A stretch of 41,866 nucleotides of DNA from NCBI RefSeq assembly GCF_000422765.1, contig NZ_KE383915.1, forward strand, positions 1 to 41,866, read 5' to 3'. This document shows positions 7,658-15,518 of the stretch, piece after piece (position 1 is the first letter of the stretch; every line of letters starts with the position of its first letter). A program made the translations under genes and the position numbers. The notes under the pieces were generated by a model, which worked only from the letters and a program-made list of their open reading frames with translations, had not been told where the DNA came from and searched no databases. The stretch comes from Neptunomonas japonica DSM 18939. Lineage in GTDB: Bacteria; Pseudomonadota; Gammaproteobacteria; Pseudomonadales; Balneatricaceae.

Positions 7658-8146
7658 CTAATCAGCGAGTTCTAGTTTAACCGCTGAAATCAGAACACCA
7701 TTATTATCTGCATAAACGTAATGACCTGGCTTGAAAGTAACCCCTCCAAAAGTAACATCTACATTTAAGTCACCTAAACCACGTTTATCCGTTTTCATTG
7801 GGTGTGAGCCTAGCGCTTGCACACCCAAGTCCAATCCGCTAATAGCATTCACATCACGGATGCAGCCATAAATGATAATGCCTTCCCATCCATTTTTTTC
7901 TGCTTTCTCAGCAAGCATATCGCCTAACATCGCACGGCGCATAGAACCACCGCCATCAACCACGAGAACCTTACCTTCACCAGGTAAAGCAACCTGTTCA
8001 CGGACCAACGAATTATCCTCAAATGCTTTTAGGGTGACAATTTCACCACCAAAAGTTTCACGGCCACCGAAATTGCCGAACATCGGCTCAACAACTTGAA
8101 CCTGCTCAGGGAACTGGTCACACAACTCTGGTAATAAATCTTCCAC
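7658..8146 (-). CDS. rraA: RraA-like protein (RraA / 4-hydroxy-4-methyl-2-oxoglutarate aldolase family)
   Basis: A 162-residue protein, almost exactly the length of E. coli RraA. Conserved blocks are [46 protein letters not shown] and FGGVTF. Family members inhibit RNase E or act as class II HMG/oxaloacetate aldolases; the GD...R and D residues of the aldolase site (GDMLA, CIRDV) are kept, so either role is possible. The start is GTG at 8144-8146: AAGGAG at 8153-8158 lies 6 bases before it, and the protein then begins [11 protein letters not shown] as in homologues. A TTG six codons earlier would lie upstream of that ribosome site. Confidence 0.85.
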   Translation of the reverse strand: MEDLLPELCDQFPEQVQVVEPMFGNFGGRETFGGEIVTLKAFEDNSLVREQVALPGEGKVLVVDGGGSMRRAMLGDMLAEKAEKNGWEGIIIYGCIRDVNAISGLDLGVQALGSHPMKTDKRGLGDLNVDVTFGGVTFKPGHYVYADNNGVLISAVKLELAD

Positions 8147-8321
8147 ACGCTTCTCCTTTAACAATTTTCATGATCCAGCTAACAATGGGTCTATTTTAAG
8201 CTGCTATGCACTATTTACACTACTACTATGATAAATAGAGTGATTTTATGATATTAAAAACAAAATAGACTATTTTTCACGACCAGCAACGTAAAACTTG
8301 TTCCATTCGCCTACTATTTTC

Positions 8322-8348
8322 TAAAGTTCTACTAGAGTGAGTCGATAT
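8322..8348 (+). promoter_or_regulatory. Sigma28 (FliA)-type promoter
   Basis: TAAAGTTC (8322-8329), an 11-base spacer, then GTCGATAT (8341-8348). The FliA consensus is TAAAGTTT-N11-GCCGATAA, so 7 of 8 and 6 of 8 positions match with exact spacing. It is 36 bases upstream of the next start codon. This suggests co-expression of that gene with late flagellar and chemotaxis genes. Confidence 0.6.
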
Positions 8349-8384
8349 AAATAGCTATAACCGACTAATAACCGGAGGCCCAAC

Positions 8385-9527
8385 ATGATTGGCACTCTGT
8401 ACTCACATTCTTCATTTACACAACAAAGCTCACAAACAAGCTTTCAACACGCCACTTCTAACGGAAAAACTTCGGAAGCGGCTAGTCAAGATACCGTTTT
8501 AAACCGGCTGGCTAGCAATATACCGGGAATGAGTGGTGACGATCTTAAAAGCATGAGTACGGATGACTTCTCTCCGGAAAAAGTAGCCAGCCGTATTGGT
8601 GATTTTGTCGCACAGGGCTTGGAAGCAGCACGCCGTAACGGTCGATCAGAAGAAGATATACAAAAGATGTATAACGCTGCCGTAGACGGCGTTAAAAAAG
8701 GTTTTTCTGAAGCACGTGAAATTCTCGATGGTTTAGGCGCACTGAGTGACTCTGTCACTGCAAATATTGATCTCACTGAAGATAAAACACTGGATGCGCT
8801 TAGTGCGATAGAACCAGGACAAAAAACACCTGAAGATGCACAAGTATCTCGCTTGATAGCTGCTGAGCGCTATCAGGAAGCAGAAACATTATCATTGAAG
8901 GTAAAAACCCAAGATGGTGATGAAGTCACCATCAACTTCGCCAAAAATAGCCAATACGAAAGCTCCTTTGGGATTGAAAAAGATCAGCAGGGAAATACGC
9001 AGTCACTTTTCAATATTAGTCGTAGCGAGAGTAGCGCGTATCAGTTCTCTGTTGAAGGCGATCTCGATAACGATGAGATTGATGCCCTACAAGACTTAAT
9101 AAAAGATGTGAACGAAATTTCTAATGAGTTTTTTGATGGTGACGTACAAAAAGCCTTTGATATGGCTAGCGAATTTCGTATGGATAAAACAGAACTCGCT
9201 TCTATGAACCTTCGTTTAACACAATCAGAACAACACACTGCTGTTGCCAAGTATTCTGAAGTGGAAAATCTCGATAGCCCTGGTATGAACCCAGGAAAAC
9301 GCCTAGGACATATGATGCAAAACATGCACGGCGCAGCTGAAAGACCAGGACTAGGCTTTATGCAGGACGCATCGAGCTTTAGTCGTGAGATGCTCTCAAC
9401 TCTAGTGACGCAAGACATTAGATATAAAGACTCAGACGAGCCAGAAAAAGCAAGATATGACGCCAACCTAGATAGTATGAACAACCTGCTTGCTAGCCAA
9501 CAAACAGCAGCAGTACAAGATGATTAG
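8385..9527 (+). CDS. DUF5610-like protein, possibly motility-regulon member
   Basis: A 380-residue, Ser/Gln/Asp-rich, acidic protein with no signal peptide, membrane helix or cysteine that I can see. The block at about 62-100 (DFSPEKVASRIGDFVAQGLEAARRNGRSEEDIQKMY) resembles the DUF5610 region of gammaproteobacterial proteins; I am moderately sure of that link. A Ser/Gln-rich N-terminus (residues 5-40) and repeated helical segments suggest an extended or exported structural protein. GGAGG at 8374-8378 gives a strong ribosome site, and a sigma28-type promoter lies upstream. It is monocistronic with its own terminator. A flagellum-associated role is inference from the promoter only. Confidence 0.7.
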   Translation: MIGTLYSHSSFTQQSSQTSFQHATSNGKTSEAASQDTVLNRLASNIPGMSGDDLKSMSTDDFSPEKVASRIGDFVAQGLEAARRNGRSEEDIQKMYNAAVDGVKKGFSEAREILDGLGALSDSVTANIDLTEDKTLDALSAIEPGQKTPEDAQVSRLIAAERYQEAETLSLKVKTQDGDEVTINFAKNSQYESSFGIEKDQQGNTQSLFNISRSESSAYQFSVEGDLDNDEIDALQDLIKDVNEISNEFFDGDVQKAFDMASEFRMDKTELASMNLRLTQSEQHTAVAKYSEVENLDSPGMNPGKRLGHMMQNMHGAAERPGLGFMQDASSFSREMLSTLVTQDIRYKDSDEPEKARYDANLDSMNNLLASQQTAAVQDD

Positions 9528-9573
9528 CCCACATTGTCATCACTGAAAGATACCTATCCATCTTTCAATTTTC

Positions 9574-9599
9574 GGGGCCCTTTTAAGGGCCCTTTTTTT
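9574..9599 (+). terminator. Rho-independent terminator
   Basis: GGGCCC stems around TTTTAA, followed by seven T residues, 47 bases after the stop of the DUF5610-like gene. The opposite strand has no comparable T run for the convergent ydiJ gene. Confidence 0.88.
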
Positions 9600-9649
9600 A
9601 TGTACGAACGTCTTCGCCTACAGTATCAACTAGTATAGAGAGTGCTCAG

Positions 9650-12600
9650 CTAGCGATTTGCGCGCACCAAATCTAGTAAAGCCTGTGCTGGATGGGGAAT
9701 GTGCTGATCATCCATACGCTTTACCTGACTACGGCATGAGTATCCACTAGCAACCAACTTCCCTTGATTTTCATCTGCATTAACCACATCGCGCCAGCTC
9801 AAATCATAAATTGTTTTAGAGGTTTCTAAATTTTCAGCTTCATGACCATAGGTCCCTGACATACCACAACAACCGACAGTCTGAACTTCTAAAGTTTGGC
9901 CAAGAGCGGCATAAATCTGCTGCCACAGCTTGATAGAAGCCGCTGCTGAGGTTTTTTCAGTACAATGAGCCATCAGCTTATAAGAGTGGGCTGGTAACTT
10001 AGATGCTTTCGTTACGATGACCTCTTGCTGTGTCGCTAACCACTCTTGGATTAAGTTTACCGTTGGCAAGCGATCAGCAACTTGTGCGTACTCCTGCCTA
10101 TAAGTAAGGGTCATTGAAGGATCAATTCCAATCAAAGGCACACCGGTCTGCCCCAGTGCACGTAGCATTGATGCGTTCTTGTTTGCCGCCTTTTCAAAGG
10201 CTTGCATAAAGCCATGAACATGCAATGGCTTACCATTGGGCATAAACGGCGCAACCATCACAGTGAAGCCGAGTTCATTGAGCAGGTCGATTATGTCCAA
10301 CACCAACTGCGTCTCGAAAAAGCTAGTGAAAGCATCCTGCACAATAATGACTGACTTTTCTCGCTGCTCAGTTGCCATACCACTAATTGTCTCAACGCTG
10401 GCAAACTCTACACCTTTTTCCTTGAGACCTTTCACCAATGTGTGCTTACAAATAGCAGGACTATCGACCATGCCCACGTATTGCTTGAACACGCGCTTCA
10501 TTACTTTATTTTGCATGACCCAATTGTAAGGAGCAGGAAACTTAGATAATGCGGGCACCATAAACTCAAGGCTACCTATCATATAATCTTTAGCCGGACG
10601 CAAATAACGGCTGTAGTAAACTTCTAAAAAACGCGCTCTAAAGTCAGGAACATTCACCTTAATGGGGCACTGACCAACGCAGGACTTACACGCCAAACAA
10701 CCCATCATTGCTTCGTGGACTTCATGTGAATAGTCGTACTCACCCTTTTGTTTTTTAAGCGTATTTCTAATCTTATTAGGCAAGGTTTTTATAAAGTTAC
10801 TGGCTTTGATACGACTACTTTCTTCGGTTAAATCGATACCCTGTGAAGACATAAGACGTAACCACTCTCTAATGAGTGATGACCGCCCTTTAGGTGAATG
10901 TATACGTTCGCGAGTGCCTTTCCATGACGGGCACATCGCATCCTTAGGATCGTAGTTGTAACACGCACCATTACCATTACAGAAAATCGCTGAATTGTAT
11001 GTATCACGTGTTTTAGCAAAGATTTGACGATCCAATTGGCCACGCGTCTGCACAGCATCAATTTTTAGAAGTTCAGCATCGCCAATAACAGGGGTAGCAA
11101 TTTTCCCTGGGTTCAGCTGGTTATGCGGATCAAACACACCTTTGATTCGCTGCAGTTCAACATACAGCTCACCAAAAAATGCAGGTGAGTATTCAGAACG
11201 CACCCCTTTTCCATGTTCTCCCCATAATAAACCATGATATTTTTGAGTAAGTGCAACCACTTGATCAGTGATTTCTCTAATCATTGATTCCTGCGCTTCA
11301 TCTTTCATATCAATAGCTGGGCGTACATGTAATACACCCGCATCAACATGCCCAAACATGCCATAAGCCAAGCCATGGCTGTCCAGTACTGCACGAAACT
11401 CCATAATAAAGTCAGCTAGGTTCTCAGGAGGAACAGCGGTATCTTCTACAAAAGGAATGGGGCGCTCTTGCCCTTGTGCATTCCCCAACAACCCAACAGC
11501 TTTCTTACGCATCCCCCAGACTTTGTTAATCTCAGCGCCACCGTACACAACACTAAAACCAAAGCTTTTACCTGCCTTTCCTGCAACTTTCTCTAAATGC
11601 TGGGTCAGCTTATTAACACGTGCTTGTAGAGCAGACTCATCATCTGCGGTGTACTCAACAAGATTTATTCCGAGCGTATCCGGATCGCCCTCTTTTTCTG
11701 GAAAATAGTCTTTAACGGTATCCCAAACAATATCACCCATCGCAAGATTAAGTACTTTAGAATCAATCGTCTCTATCGACGTGGGGCCCCAACCCATTAA
11801 CGCTTTAGCATCGCGCAACGAACTTTCAAAACTATCGTATTTAACATTCACTAGAGCAGCAAACTTTGGAATAGGCAAAACATTGAGCTTAGCTTCAGCA
11901 ATAAATGCAAGCGAGCCTTCCCCGCCACACAATACTGAGTTGAGGTTAAAACGCCCTGACTCATCACGTATGTGTGCAAGGTCATAACCTGTAAGGCAGC
12001 GATTTAATTTGGGGAATTTGGCATCTATTAGCTGTTTTTTAGTGTTATGGATATCATCCACCAACCGATGAATCTCACCAACTCTATCTTCACGAAGCTT
12101 TAGCTTTTCGAGCTCATCTTCTTCAAGTGGCGCCGACGTCCAAACAGTACCATCGAGCAATACGCTTTTTAACTCTAAAACATGATCACGCGTTTTGCCG
12201 TAGAGGCAGCTACCCTGGCCACTCGCATCGGTATTAATCATACCGCCAACGGTTGCGCGATTACTGGTTGATAGTTCAGGTGCAAAAAATAACCCATAAG
12301 GTTTGAGTGCAGCATTTAGCTGATCTTTAACCACACCACCCTGCACACGTACCCAACGCTCTTGCTCGTTAATTTCTAAAATACCGTTCATATGTTTAGA
12401 AACATCAACAATCAAGCCATCGGTCAGTGACTGACCATTTGTACCCGTACCGCCACCGCGAGGTGTTAGCGTTACTTGGGAGAATGCAGCTTGTGCACTA
12501 AGTTCAGCAATAAGCACCAAGTCGTCTAGGGTTTTAGGGTACAACACACCCTGAGGCAACAACTGGTAAATGCTGTTATCCGTCGACAATGCAATACGGT

Positions 12601-12709
12601 TGGCATAATCCTGATTAAGCTCCCCCGCAAAACCTTTTGCCTGCAAGGCCTCTATAAAAGATACATAGTGAGCTTGTGTTGTCTCTACAGTAGAAATGCG
12701 TGGGATCAT
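9650..12709 (-). CDS. ydiJ: YdiJ-type FAD/Fe-S D-2-hydroxyglutarate dehydrogenase
   Basis: A 1019-residue fusion protein, the same length and layout as E. coli YdiJ (about 1018). The N-terminal FAD-binding PCMH domain carries PRGGGTGTNGQS (83-94) and the TSNRATVGGMINTDASGQGS stretch. An FAD-linked oxidase C domain extends to about 550. A Cys-rich segment (CNGNGAC...CPS, about 577-597) is followed by a 4Fe-4S motif CLACKSCVGQCP near 668-680 and a C-terminal heterodisulfide-reductase-like domain with GCCG at 946-949. The family oxidises D-2-hydroxyglutarate, a by-product of SerA-type reduction, and passes electrons onward via Fe-S clusters. Specificity here is inferred from whole-length similarity. 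It is divergent from a LysR gene. Confidence 0.85.
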   Translation of the reverse strand: MIPRISTVETTQAHYVSFIEALQAKGFAGELNQDYANRIALSTDNSIYQLLPQGVLYPKTLDDLVLIAELSAQAAFSQVTLTPRGGGTGTNGQSLTDGLIVDVSKHMNGILEINEQERWVRVQGGVVKDQLNAALKPYGLFFAPELSTSNRATVGGMINTDASGQGSCLYGKTRDHVLELKSVLLDGTVWTSAPLEEDELEKLKLREDRVGEIHRLVDDIHNTKKQLIDAKFPKLNRCLTGYDLAHIRDESGRFNLNSVLCGGEGSLAFIAEAKLNVLPIPKFAALVNVKYDSFESSLRDAKALMGWGPTSIETIDSKVLNLAMGDIVWDTVKDYFPEKEGDPDTLGINLVEYTADDESALQARVNKLTQHLEKVAGKAGKSFGFSVVYGGAEINKVWGMRKKAVGLLGNAQGQERPIPFVEDTAVPPENLADFIMEFRAVLDSHGLAYGMFGHVDAGVLHVRPAIDMKDEAQESMIREITDQVVALTQKYHGLLWGEHGKGVRSEYSPAFFGELYVELQRIKGVFDPHNQLNPGKIATPVIGDAELLKIDAVQTRGQLDRQIFAKTRDTYNSAIFCNGNGACYNYDPKDAMCPSWKGTRERIHSPKGRSSLIREWLRLMSSQGIDLTEESSRIKASNFIKTLPNKIRNTLKKQKGEYDYSHEVHEAMMGCLACKSCVGQCPIKVNVPDFRARFLEVYYSRYLRPAKDYMIGSLEFMVPALSKFPAPYNWVMQNKVMKRVFKQYVGMVDSPAICKHTLVKGLKEKGVEFASVETISGMATEQREKSVIIVQDAFTSFFETQLVLDIIDLLNELGFTVMVAPFMPNGKPLHVHGFMQAFEKAANKNASMLRALGQTGVPLIGIDPSMTLTYRQEYAQVADRLPTVNLIQEWLATQQEVIVTKASKLPAHSYKLMAHCTEKTSAAASIKLWQQIYAALGQTLEVQTVGCCGMSGTYGHEAENLETSKTIYDLSWRDVVNADENQGKLVASGYSCRSQVKRMDDQHIPHPAQALLDLVRANR

Positions 12710-12755
12710 GTTCTAATCATCTAATTTGTTATTAAGTGCGCTATGATGCAGAATC

Positions 12756-12767
12756 ATGATTAATCAT
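12756..12767. promoter_or_regulatory. Palindrome between ydiJ and the LysR gene
   Basis: ATGATTAATCAT is a perfect 12-bp palindrome in the 93-base divergent spacer. Further AT-rich half-site-like elements (AATCAATTAATCGAT) follow at about 12783-12798. This is a candidate binding region for the divergently encoded LysR regulator. Confidence 0.4.
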
Positions 12768-12802
12768 TCAAACGATAAAATTTAATCAATTAATCGATAA
12801 TT

Positions 12803-13753
12803 ATGAATAATATATCTTACCGGCACCTTAATGCCTTCATAGAGGTGTCACGGCACGGCAGTTTCACACATGCAGCAGAACATCTACATGTAACTCAATC
12901 AACACTCACCGCGACCATCAAGCAGCTTGAAGCACAAGTTGCGCTACAGTTATTTGATCGCACCACACGACGCGTTAACTTAACCCGCGATGGTGAACGA
13001 TTTTACCCGGTTGCTGAACGTCTTATTTCTGATTTTGATACAGCGATTAATGACTTAAGAGCCAGTGCACAGCAACAGCGAGGAAAAATTGGTATTGCGG
13101 CGTCTCCCTCTGTACTCAATAGTCTTCTGCCGCCGGTTATAAAAGCGTATAGGCAAGCATTCCCAAACATTGGCATATCCTTGAAAGAAGAAGGCGCCAG
13201 CGGTATTGAAGAGAGTGTAATTAACAATATTGTAGATTTTGGTATTGGCGGGAATAGATCTGCGCATCCTGAGCTACTCTACCAGCCCATCCTACAAGAC
13301 CGTTACGGTGTGGTCATGACTCATGATGATCCACTCACCATGACGGGTACATTAAGCTGGAACGACCTTAAACAACGCTCACTTAGCATGCTCTCTGTTG
13401 AAAACGGTATTCGTATTCAACTTGAAAAATGCATAAGTGAAAAACGAATCCCATTAATATTAGAAAGCTCTCTGATTGAAGCCTCTACACCTGCCACTCT
13501 TGCATCACTCATCCAAAGTGGTATCGGCATTAGTATTCTTCCAGCACTAGCGGCTAGCACACCAGCTTTTCATTCACTAAAATTTAAACCTTTAAACGAG
13601 CCAGTATTACGCAGAGAGTTATGTTTGATTACACGAAAGGGACGCTCAATCGGACCTGCAGGAGAGGAGTTACTAAAGAGAGCCATCCAATACTTTCAGG
13701 AAGTCCCCTTACCAGCCTATGTTGAAGCACTAAACATTTCTGTTAAAAAATAA
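12803..13753 (+). CDS. LysR-family transcriptional regulator, divergent from ydiJ
   Basis: A 316-residue LysR-type regulator of standard length. The N-terminal winged helix-turn-helix (residues 5-64) includes GSFTHAAEHLHVTQSTLTATI and LFDRTTRRVNLTRDG. The substrate-binding domain begins at about residue 91 with RGKIGIAASPSVL. It is transcribed away from ydiJ from a 93-base shared region containing a palindrome, so ydiJ is the most likely target, with an effector such as a hydroxy acid; that is inference. No clear ribosome site precedes the ATG. Confidence 0.85.
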   Translation: MNNISYRHLNAFIEVSRHGSFTHAAEHLHVTQSTLTATIKQLEAQVALQLFDRTTRRVNLTRDGERFYPVAERLISDFDTAINDLRASAQQQRGKIGIAASPSVLNSLLPPVIKAYRQAFPNIGISLKEEGASGIEESVINNIVDFGIGGNRSAHPELLYQPILQDRYGVVMTHDDPLTMTGTLSWNDLKQRSLSMLSVENGIRIQLEKCISEKRIPLILESSLIEASTPATLASLIQSGIGISILPALAASTPAFHSLKFKPLNEPVLRRELCLITRKGRSIGPAGEELLKRAIQYFQEVPLPAYVEALNISVKK

Positions 13754-13832
13754 GCTCAAAAAAGCTTACATAACCAACCTGAAGGGTGACACATATAGTA
13801 ACGACACACCTTCAAGCATGACTATTATCTAA

Positions 13833-14660
13833 TTAGACTTTTGTTATTCCATCCTTGGCAATAGAGATCAACCCCTTTTTCATCAGGGTGCCAATAGCCA
13901 TTTTATAAGCTTTTTTGCTAATGCCGTATGCTTGATAAATATCTTCAGGCTGGCTTTTATCACCTAGCGGACTATACCCATCGTTATTATCTAGGTTATC
14001 TAGTATGCGCTGCGATAACTCATCTACTTTGGCGTAGCCTGGCTTATCTAACATGACATCGACTTTACCCTCAGCCAATACACGTTTGATATACCCGGTT
14101 AATGTTTGACCAAGTCTGACTGTACGAAACAAGTCTTTTTGATGAAGAACAGCGCCATAACTATTATCGACAATAACGCTAAAGCCCAAATCATTATGAC
14201 GAAAAGCAAATAAGCTCACTTTATCGCCTACGGTTAATCCCTGTGGGTCTTTATCCAGAAATTTTTCTAACTTAGCAGAGGCCGCCAAACGATCACTGTT
14301 ATCGAGATAGATTCTCACCATAACACGCTGGCCCACTTCAAGTGCACGCTGCTGCTCACCATAGGGTAATAGCAAGTCTTTAGGCATACCCCAATCGAGA
14401 AATGCGCCAATACGATTCACTTCCACAACTTTTAACGATGCAAACTCGCCCACTTGCGCTATCGGTGGGTTGATACCCGCTACGACAAAGTCATCAGTAT
14501 CAAGATAGATAAACACTTCTAATTGGTCACCGAGTTTGCAACCCTGCGGAACTTCTTTTTTGGGCAGTAAAATGCCACCAAATTCACCACCATCTAGATA
14601 AACACCGAAATCCGCTTCGCGCATAACAGTGAGAGTATTCATTCGGCCTATATCAACCAC
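13833..14660 (-). CDS. CvfB-like S1 RNA-binding protein
   Basis: A 275-residue protein of the CvfB/YitL family. It starts VDIGRMNTLTVMREADFGVYLDGGE, the family's first S1-like domain. A second S1-like repeat is near 66-125 (GEFASLKVVEVNRIGAFLDWGMPKDLLLP), a third near 145-205, and a C-terminal winged helix at about 220-275 (DIYQAYGISKKAYKMAIGTLMKKGLI). Family members bind RNA and influence expression of virulence or stress genes. The start is GTG at 14660, with AGGAT upstream; the next ATG, at codon 7, would remove the conserved IGR lead-in. It lies 100 bases downstream of the two-component genes on the same strand. Confidence 0.85.
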   Translation of the reverse strand: MVDIGRMNTLTVMREADFGVYLDGGEFGGILLPKKEVPQGCKLGDQLEVFIYLDTDDFVVAGINPPIAQVGEFASLKVVEVNRIGAFLDWGMPKDLLLPYGEQQRALEVGQRVMVRIYLDNSDRLAASAKLEKFLDKDPQGLTVGDKVSLFAFRHNDLGFSVIVDNSYGAVLHQKDLFRTVRLGQTLTGYIKRVLAEGKVDVMLDKPGYAKVDELSQRILDNLDNNDGYSPLGDKSQPEDIYQAYGISKKAYKMAIGTLMKKGLISIAKDGITKV

Positions 14661-14760
14661 GGTGTTTATCCTGTTCTAAGTCTTTAGAAGAAATGAGATT
14701 ATAAAAAAAGCGATACTAGCAGAAACACCCTCTTCACCCAATCAGTTTACAATACTAATG

Positions 14761-15504
14761 TCATATCCATTCAACGTCTGTGGTGAGGATATAACCTACA
14801 CCATAAACCGTTTTAATTAATGTAGGCTGCTTTGGATTACTCTCAATTTTTTTACGTACTCGTGACATGCGTACATCAATACTTCTGTCAAATGGAGAGA
14901 CTCGCTCACCGAGTAACTGATCACGTGATAATATTTTTTTAGGTGAATGCAGTAATAACATCAGTAACTCATGCTCTGCAGAACTGAGCTCGGAGCCTTG
15001 TCCTATCTCTTCAGTCGCACCTTCCTTTACATTGCATGACAACACACCGGATAAAGTAAGTGTTGAGGGGTCATAACGCCACCCAGCAAACCGCGCTATT
15101 TTAGAGGCTGGGGTTTCTTGTTCATGATGGTTTTTCTTAAAGCGGCGAAACAAGCTATTGACGCGAGCCACGAGCTCTCGAGGTATAAACGGTTTAACAA
15201 TATAATCATCTGCACCCAGCTCAAGGCCTAAAATTCTATCAGTTACGCCGTCTCGTCCAGAAAGAATCATTACCCCCATATTAGCTTGCTCACAAAGTGA
15301 TTTAACTAACTCTATACCATCAATGTCAGGCAACCCCAAATCAACAATACACAGATCTGGGGATTTAACCTGTAGCGCTTGCTTTACTTGAGCGCCGGTT
15401 AGAAATGTTTCGACATCAAAATTATAAGCGCTTAGCTCTCGACTGACGATGTCACAAATATCGCGTTCATCATCAATCATGTAAATTAGCTTTCGACTAG
15501 TCAT
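14761..15504 (-). CDS. OmpR/PhoB-family response regulator
   Basis: A 247-residue DNA-binding response regulator. The receiver domain (1-120) has the acidic pair D11-D12, the phospho-acceptor D55 (CIVDLGLPDIDG), S82 and K104 (YIVKPF). The C-terminal winged helix is at about 165-245, with SSAEHELLMLLLHSPKKILSRDQLL, RSIDVRMSRVRKKIE and TVYGVGYIL. A linker insertion near 125-160 makes it slightly long. It follows the hybrid kinase gene by 14 bases with AAGGAG upstream, so it is almost certainly that kinase's partner. Target genes are unknown. Confidence 0.9.
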   Translation of the reverse strand: MTSRKLIYMIDDERDICDIVSRELSAYNFDVETFLTGAQVKQALQVKSPDLCIVDLGLPDIDGIELVKSLCEQANMGVMILSGRDGVTDRILGLELGADDYIVKPFIPRELVARVNSLFRRFKKNHHEQETPASKIARFAGWRYDPSTLTLSGVLSCNVKEGATEEIGQGSELSSAEHELLMLLLHSPKKILSRDQLLGERVSPFDRSIDVRMSRVRKKIESNPKQPTLIKTVYGVGYILTTDVEWI

Positions 15505-15518
15505 TGCTAAAGATCTCC

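Noticed and set aside
8147-8164. Upstream TTG start for the RraA-like gene
   Set aside because: It would place the strong AAGGAG ribosome site inside the coding sequence; the GTG at 8146 fits both spacing and family length.
13780-13817. Hairpin between the convergent LysR and CvfB-like genes
   Set aside because: The stem is interrupted and lacks a T tract on either strand; not called as a terminator.
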